Shown here one piece after another: positions 2,965 to 5,291 of a stretch of DNA of 5,291 nucleotides. Where the stretch lies: positions 1-5,291 of the forward strand of contig JAFACJ010000330.1 in assembly GCA_023425615.1 (NCBI GenBank), in the 5' to 3' direction. The notes beneath the pieces were generated by a model, which saw only the letters and a list, made by a program, of their open reading frames with translations, ran no database searches and was not told where the DNA came from. The stretch comes from Actinomycetes bacterium (lineage in GTDB: Bacteria; Actinomycetota; Actinomycetes; Streptosporangiales; Streptosporangiaceae). The position numbers and the translations under genes were made by a program. The stretch's first letter is position 1; every line of letters starts with the position of its first letter.

Positions 2965-5061
2965 GTAGATGGTGATGACCGTGCCGGGCGGGACGCGCTC
3001 CCCGCCGCCGGGCTGCTGCTCGACGACACGGCCGCTGTTGAGCTTGTGCTGCACGTTCGGCTGGAGGCCGACGCGCTGCAGCCGTGCCACGGCGTCGTCG
3101 ATGGAGCGCCCGAACAGCCGCGGCACCTTGACGTTGCCGTGCTCGTCGGGCCCCTCGTCCTTGTCGCAGAAGGGGTTGATCGCCGACAGGAAGCAGTCGT
3201 TCTTCTTGTTGACGCCGAGGGAGACCACGTCGCCCGGCTTCAGGACCGTGTTCTTGGGCGGGTTCTGCCACAGGATGGCGCCGTCCTCCTTGGAGGGGTC
3301 GGTCTGCTCCTGCTGCTGGTAGGTGAGATTGCCGCCGAGTTGCCCCTTGAGCTTGTCGAGCAGGGCGTATGCCTCGTCCTTGGGCTTGCCGACGAGGTCG
3401 GGCATGGCCAGGCCGCTGCTGATCAGGAGCACCAGCGGCTCATCGGGGGAGAGCGTGGTGCCGGCCTTGGGCTGGGTCCCCAGGGCGGTGCCCTCGGCCG
3501 CGGCGCCCGGCCGCTTCTCCTGGGTGAGCTGCGAGAACGCCTTGAGCGCCTCCGCCGCCTGCTCGGCGCCCTGCCCCGCCACGTCGGGGATCTTCACCGG
3601 GGTGAGGCCCTTGGACAGCACGAGGACGACGGGCTCGTCCGGCTGGACCTTGCTGCCCTCGCCGGGGGTGACCTTGGCGACGGTGCCCTTGTGCGCGCGG
3701 TCGGAGTACTCCTTGGCGTCGGAGATCGTGTAGGCGATGCCCTCGCCGCGCAGCGTCTCCACCGCGTCCGCCTGGCTCAGTCCGACGATCTTCGGGACAT
3801 GGTCGTACTTGCCCGAGACCTGGTACCAGGTGGCCCAGCCGATCACCATGGACGCGATGACGCCGAGCGTGATCAGCACGAACCTGCCGGTGACGAAGTG
3901 CAGAATCCGGTCGAACAGCATGACCGGTTCCTGTGGCCGCCCCTCGGGAACGAGGCCGGCCGGCATCACGGTCGTGTGGTTGTGGGGGAGCACGGCCGCG
4001 GGGTCGTGCGGCATGACGGTCGTGCTGCCGTCGGGCAGCGAGCCTCCGGGCGGCGGCGCGCCAGGATAGGAGCCTCCAAGGTAGGAGCCTCCGGGGTAGG
4101 AGCCTCCGGGCGGCAGCGAACCCGGGTAGGAGCCTCCGGGGGCCGGCACGCCGGGCACCGCCAGCACCGACGTCGCGTTGTCGGGTCCGGCGTGCGCCGC
4201 CGGCGGGGGAGGGGCGGGGAGCGCCAGCGAGGGGTCGGCCAGCAGCGCGTAGAAGTGGTCGGCGTCCGCGGGGCGGCCCGCGGGGTCCTTGCTGGTGGCC
4301 GAGATGACCAGCGCGTCGATCCGCGGCGGGATGCCGGGCACGAGCTGGGACGGCAGCGGGATCTGCTCGTTGACGTGGCGGTAGGCGACGGCGAGGGGCG
4401 TGTCGCCCACGTGCGGCTGGCGTCCGGTGAGCAGCTCGAACAGCAGGATGCCCGCGGCGTACACGTCGGTGCGGGGGCCGGACTGGCCGGAGACGACCTG
4501 CTCGGGCGCCATGTAGGCGACCGTGCCGATCATCATCCCGGTCTTGGTCTGCTTGCTGTCGGTCTCGGCGCGGGCCAGCCCGAAGTCCGCCACCTTGACC
4601 TGGCCGTCGACGGTCAGCAGCACGTTCTCGGGCTTGACGTCGCGGTGGATCAGCCCGGCCCGGTGCGCCGCGCCGAGGGCGGCCAGGACCGGCGCCATGA
4701 TCTCCAGGGCGTCGCGGACGGGCAGCCGCCCGCGCTCCTCCAGCAGGTCGCGCAGGGTGCGCCCGGGGAGGTACTCCATCGTGAGGTAGGTGTGCTCCCC
4801 GTCGGTGCCCTGGTCGTACACCGCCACCACGTTCGGGTGGGACAGGGCGGCCGCGGCCTTGGCCTCGCCCATGAACCTGCGGACGAACTCCTCGTCCTGC
4901 GCCAGATGCGGGTGCATCACCTTGAGCGCGATGATCCGGTCCAGTTTGAGGTCGCGGCTCACATAGACGGTGGCCATGCCACCGCGGGCGACCCGCGACT
5001 CGATGCGGTAGCGCCCGTCGAGCACTCGCCCGACGAGGGGGTCTACTGCTGTCGCGTCCAC
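2959..5061 (-). CDS. Membrane Ser/Thr protein kinase with four PASTA domains (PknL/PknB type)
   Basis: This 700-residue transmembrane kinase has a cytoplasmic catalytic domain at about 18-275: glycine loop ARGGMATVY (25-33), K47, E66, HRDVKPEN (139-146, catalytic D141), DFG (159-161), activation-loop T172 and T174, and APE (185-187). A Pro/Gly-rich linker (about 282-378) with GGSYPG-type repeats leads to one membrane helix (about 394-412). Four extracellular PASTA domains follow, near 420-486, 488-551, 552-620 and 645-700; such domains sense peptidoglycan fragments in this family. The N terminus (DPLVGRVLDGRY, GLIHRDVKPENVLL) resembles the PknL/SCO2110 group as I recall it, although M. tuberculosis PknL lacks PASTA domains. 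The first Gly of the loop is Ala (A25), as in PknL, and all catalytic residues are intact. The start is GTG at 5061: an in-frame TAG lies 12 nt upstream, and a TANNNT box 6 nt upstream indicates a leaderless mRNA. A Cys-containing insert (C623, C632) separates PASTA 3 and 4. Confidence 0.96.
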   Translation of the reverse strand: MDATAVDPLVGRVLDGRYRIESRVARGGMATVYVSRDLKLDRIIALKVMHPHLAQDEEFVRRFMGEAKAAAALSHPNVVAVYDQGTDGEHTYLTMEYLPGRTLRDLLEERGRLPVRDALEIMAPVLAALGAAHRAGLIHRDVKPENVLLTVDGQVKVADFGLARAETDSKQTKTGMMIGTVAYMAPEQVVSGQSGPRTDVYAAGILLFELLTGRQPHVGDTPLAVAYRHVNEQIPLPSQLVPGIPPRIDALVISATSKDPAGRPADADHFYALLADPSLALPAPPPPAAHAGPDNATSVLAVPGVPAPGGSYPGSLPPGGSYPGGSYLGGSYPGAPPPGGSLPDGSTTVMPHDPAAVLPHNHTTVMPAGLVPEGRPQEPVMLFDRILHFVTGRFVLITLGVIASMVIGWATWYQVSGKYDHVPKIVGLSQADAVETLRGEGIAYTISDAKEYSDRAHKGTVAKVTPGEGSKVQPDEPVVLVLSKGLTPVKIPDVAGQGAEQAAEALKAFSQLTQEKRPGAAAEGTALGTQPKAGTTLSPDEPLVLLISSGLAMPDLVGKPKDEAYALLDKLKGQLGGNLTYQQQEQTDPSKEDGAILWQNPPKNTVLKPGDVVSLGVNKKNDCFLSAINPFCDKDEGPDEHGNVKVPRLFGRSIDDAVARLQRVGLQPNVQHKLNSGRVVEQQPGGGERVPPGTVITIYD
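4067..4137 (-). repeat. 15-bp in-frame repeats in the kinase linker
   Basis: TAGGAGCCTCC on the plus strand occurs at 4067-4077, 4082-4092, 4097-4107 and 4127-4137, a period of 15, 15 and 30 bp. A diverged copy lies near 4038-4047. On the coding strand the units encode GGSYPG/GGSYLG-type five-residue repeats (residues 309-341) in the flexible segment between kinase domain and membrane helix. Each unit is itself an inverted repeat, GGAG-N-CTCC. The 15-bp period keeps frame, so copy number can vary without breaking the gene. Confidence 0.85.
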
Positions 5062-5067
5062 CCGGGC

Positions 5068-5073
5068 AGTCTA
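5068..5073 (-). promoter_or_regulatory. -10 box for leaderless kinase transcript
   Basis: The minus strand reads TAGACT, ending 6 nt before the GTG at 5061, so transcription should begin at or next to the start codon. Seventeen bp upstream is TGGGGA, a poor -35 with three matches to TTGACA. The TAG of this box is also the in-frame stop that rules out any longer kinase N terminus. No Shine-Dalgarno is present. Confidence 0.5.
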
Positions 5074-5080
5074 CGGGCGA

Positions 5081-5125
5081 AACGGACTGTTCCCCATCGC
5101 TCCACAGAATGACATCCCGTCCGTT
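5081..5125. repeat. 7-bp inverted repeat upstream of the kinase promoter
   Basis: AACGGAC (5081-5087) and GTCCGTT (5119-5125) are perfect inverse copies 31 bp apart. They bracket the poor -35 of the kinase promoter. This could be a spaced operator, but a 7-bp match at this distance may occur by chance. Confidence 0.25.
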
Positions 5126-5160
5126 CCGCAACCGTGATCATCGCGCGACCCGCCGCGGCG

Positions 5161-5215
5161 GGGGGAGAAGGCCAGGTCAGACGACCGCGGCGCGGTGAGG
5201 CCGGCCTTCTCCCCC
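5161..5215 (-). terminator. 13-bp hairpin after the partial gene
   Basis: GGGGGAGAAGGCC (5161-5173) pairs perfectly with 5203-5215. The 29-nt loop contains a smaller CCGC-GGC-GCGG hairpin (5185-5195). It begins 5 nt beyond the minus-strand stop codon at 5223-5221, the usual position for the end of that gene. No T tract follows on the minus strand. It also insulates the kinase promoter from upstream transcription. Confidence 0.65.
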
Positions 5216-5230
5216 GGGGGTCAGACCCCC
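5216..5230. repeat. 15-bp palindrome over a stop codon
   Basis: GGGGGTC-A-GACCCCC is a perfect inverted repeat around one base and includes the stop codon of the partial gene (5221-5223). It directly abuts the terminator stem, whose CCCCC arm (5211-5215) can also pair with GGGGG at 5216-5220, so several foldings compete. Confidence 0.5.
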
Positions 5231-5291
5231 GCTTCGGCGAGCCCTTCGAAGGGCGAGGAGGCCTGGGCCAGACGGCGGCGCGGGATGCGTC
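5221..5291 (-). CDS. C-terminal end of an unidentified protein (partial)
   Basis: The minus-strand frame ending in TGA at 5223-5221 is open to the edge of the window. Its last 22 residues run from RIPRRRLAQASSPFEG to the end LAEAGV. Third positions are almost all G or C, as in the other genes, and a hairpin terminator follows within 5 nt, so a real gene end is likely. The fragment is too short to assign to a family. In mycobacteria the PknL neighbourhood includes a Rv2175c-type DNA-binding protein and a DAHP synthase, but nothing visible here identifies either. It is unlikely to be cotranscribed with the kinase because the terminator and a kinase promoter lie between them. Confidence 0.5.
   Translation of the reverse strand, partial: RIPRRRLAQASSPFEGLAEAGV

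Noticed and set aside
4067..4137. CRISPR-like short repeats
   Set aside because: The units are 15 bp, contiguous, in frame and coding for a Gly/Ser/Tyr/Pro linker, with no spacers or cas genes.
2044..5112. Very long plus-strand open frame (about 1,020 codons) opposite nfo and the kinase
   Set aside because: It is a shadow of third-position G/C in the two real minus-strand genes. The product is low-complexity (Gly/Arg/Val/His-rich) with no recognisable domain, while the opposite strand has complete catalytic motifs.
5071..5115. Short minus-strand upstream ORF (ATG 5115 to TAG 5073-5071) before the kinase
   Set aside because: It ends inside the -10 box. If transcription starts at 5061 it is never transcribed, and it has no clear ribosome site.
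5133..5291. Plus-strand frame from GTG 5133, open to the window end
   Set aside because: It reads through the 5161-5215 hairpin and has no ribosome site. The minus-strand frame with stop plus terminator fits better.

Overview
This is a chromosomal window from a very GC-rich bacterium, almost certainly an actinomycete (Streptosporangiales/Thermomonosporaceae-like or a relative). The evidence is strong G/C preference at third codon positions, long spurious open frames on the strand opposite each gene, a membrane Ser/Thr kinase with PASTA domains, and genes that appear to start directly at the transcript 5' end. I see no insertion sequence, phage, CRISPR or defence genes.

Layout. 1-211: a strong 13-bp hairpin (15-47) beside a possible very small minus-strand ORF (61-132). 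212-808 (+): a cytoplasmic sulfite-oxidase-like molybdopterin oxidoreductase. 884-1645 (+): a two-domain response regulator (REC plus LytTR DNA-binding domain) with no sensor kinase in view. 1646-2004: a 359-bp stretch without a convincing protein gene. It is not empty: it begins with four direct-repeat units spaced 21, 22 and 21 bp, the geometry of a LytTR operator. A promoter-like -10, several hairpins and a 20-bp terminator follow. 2005-2850 (-): endonuclease IV (nfo). 2959-5061 (-): a 700-residue PASTA Ser/Thr kinase of PknL/PknB type. 5221-5291 (-): the last 22 codons of an unidentified gene, ending at a hairpin terminator (5161-5215).

How the parts may work together. The plus-strand pair (oxidoreductase, response regulator) and the minus-strand pair (kinase, nfo) converge on the bidirectional hairpin at 1908-1958. 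The regulator probably binds the repeat array just behind its own stop codon. That array faces only about 165 bp of structured, apparently non-coding DNA ending in a terminator. The regulated product may therefore be a small RNA, or the array may be left over from a lost target gene. The kinase, nfo and the candidate tiny ORF each have a TANNNT hexamer 6-9 nt before the start codon and no Shine-Dalgarno sequence, which fits leaderless transcripts.

The protein assignments are firm for four genes. The operator array rests on sequence geometry plus family knowledge. The RNA gene, promoters and tiny ORF are inferences.
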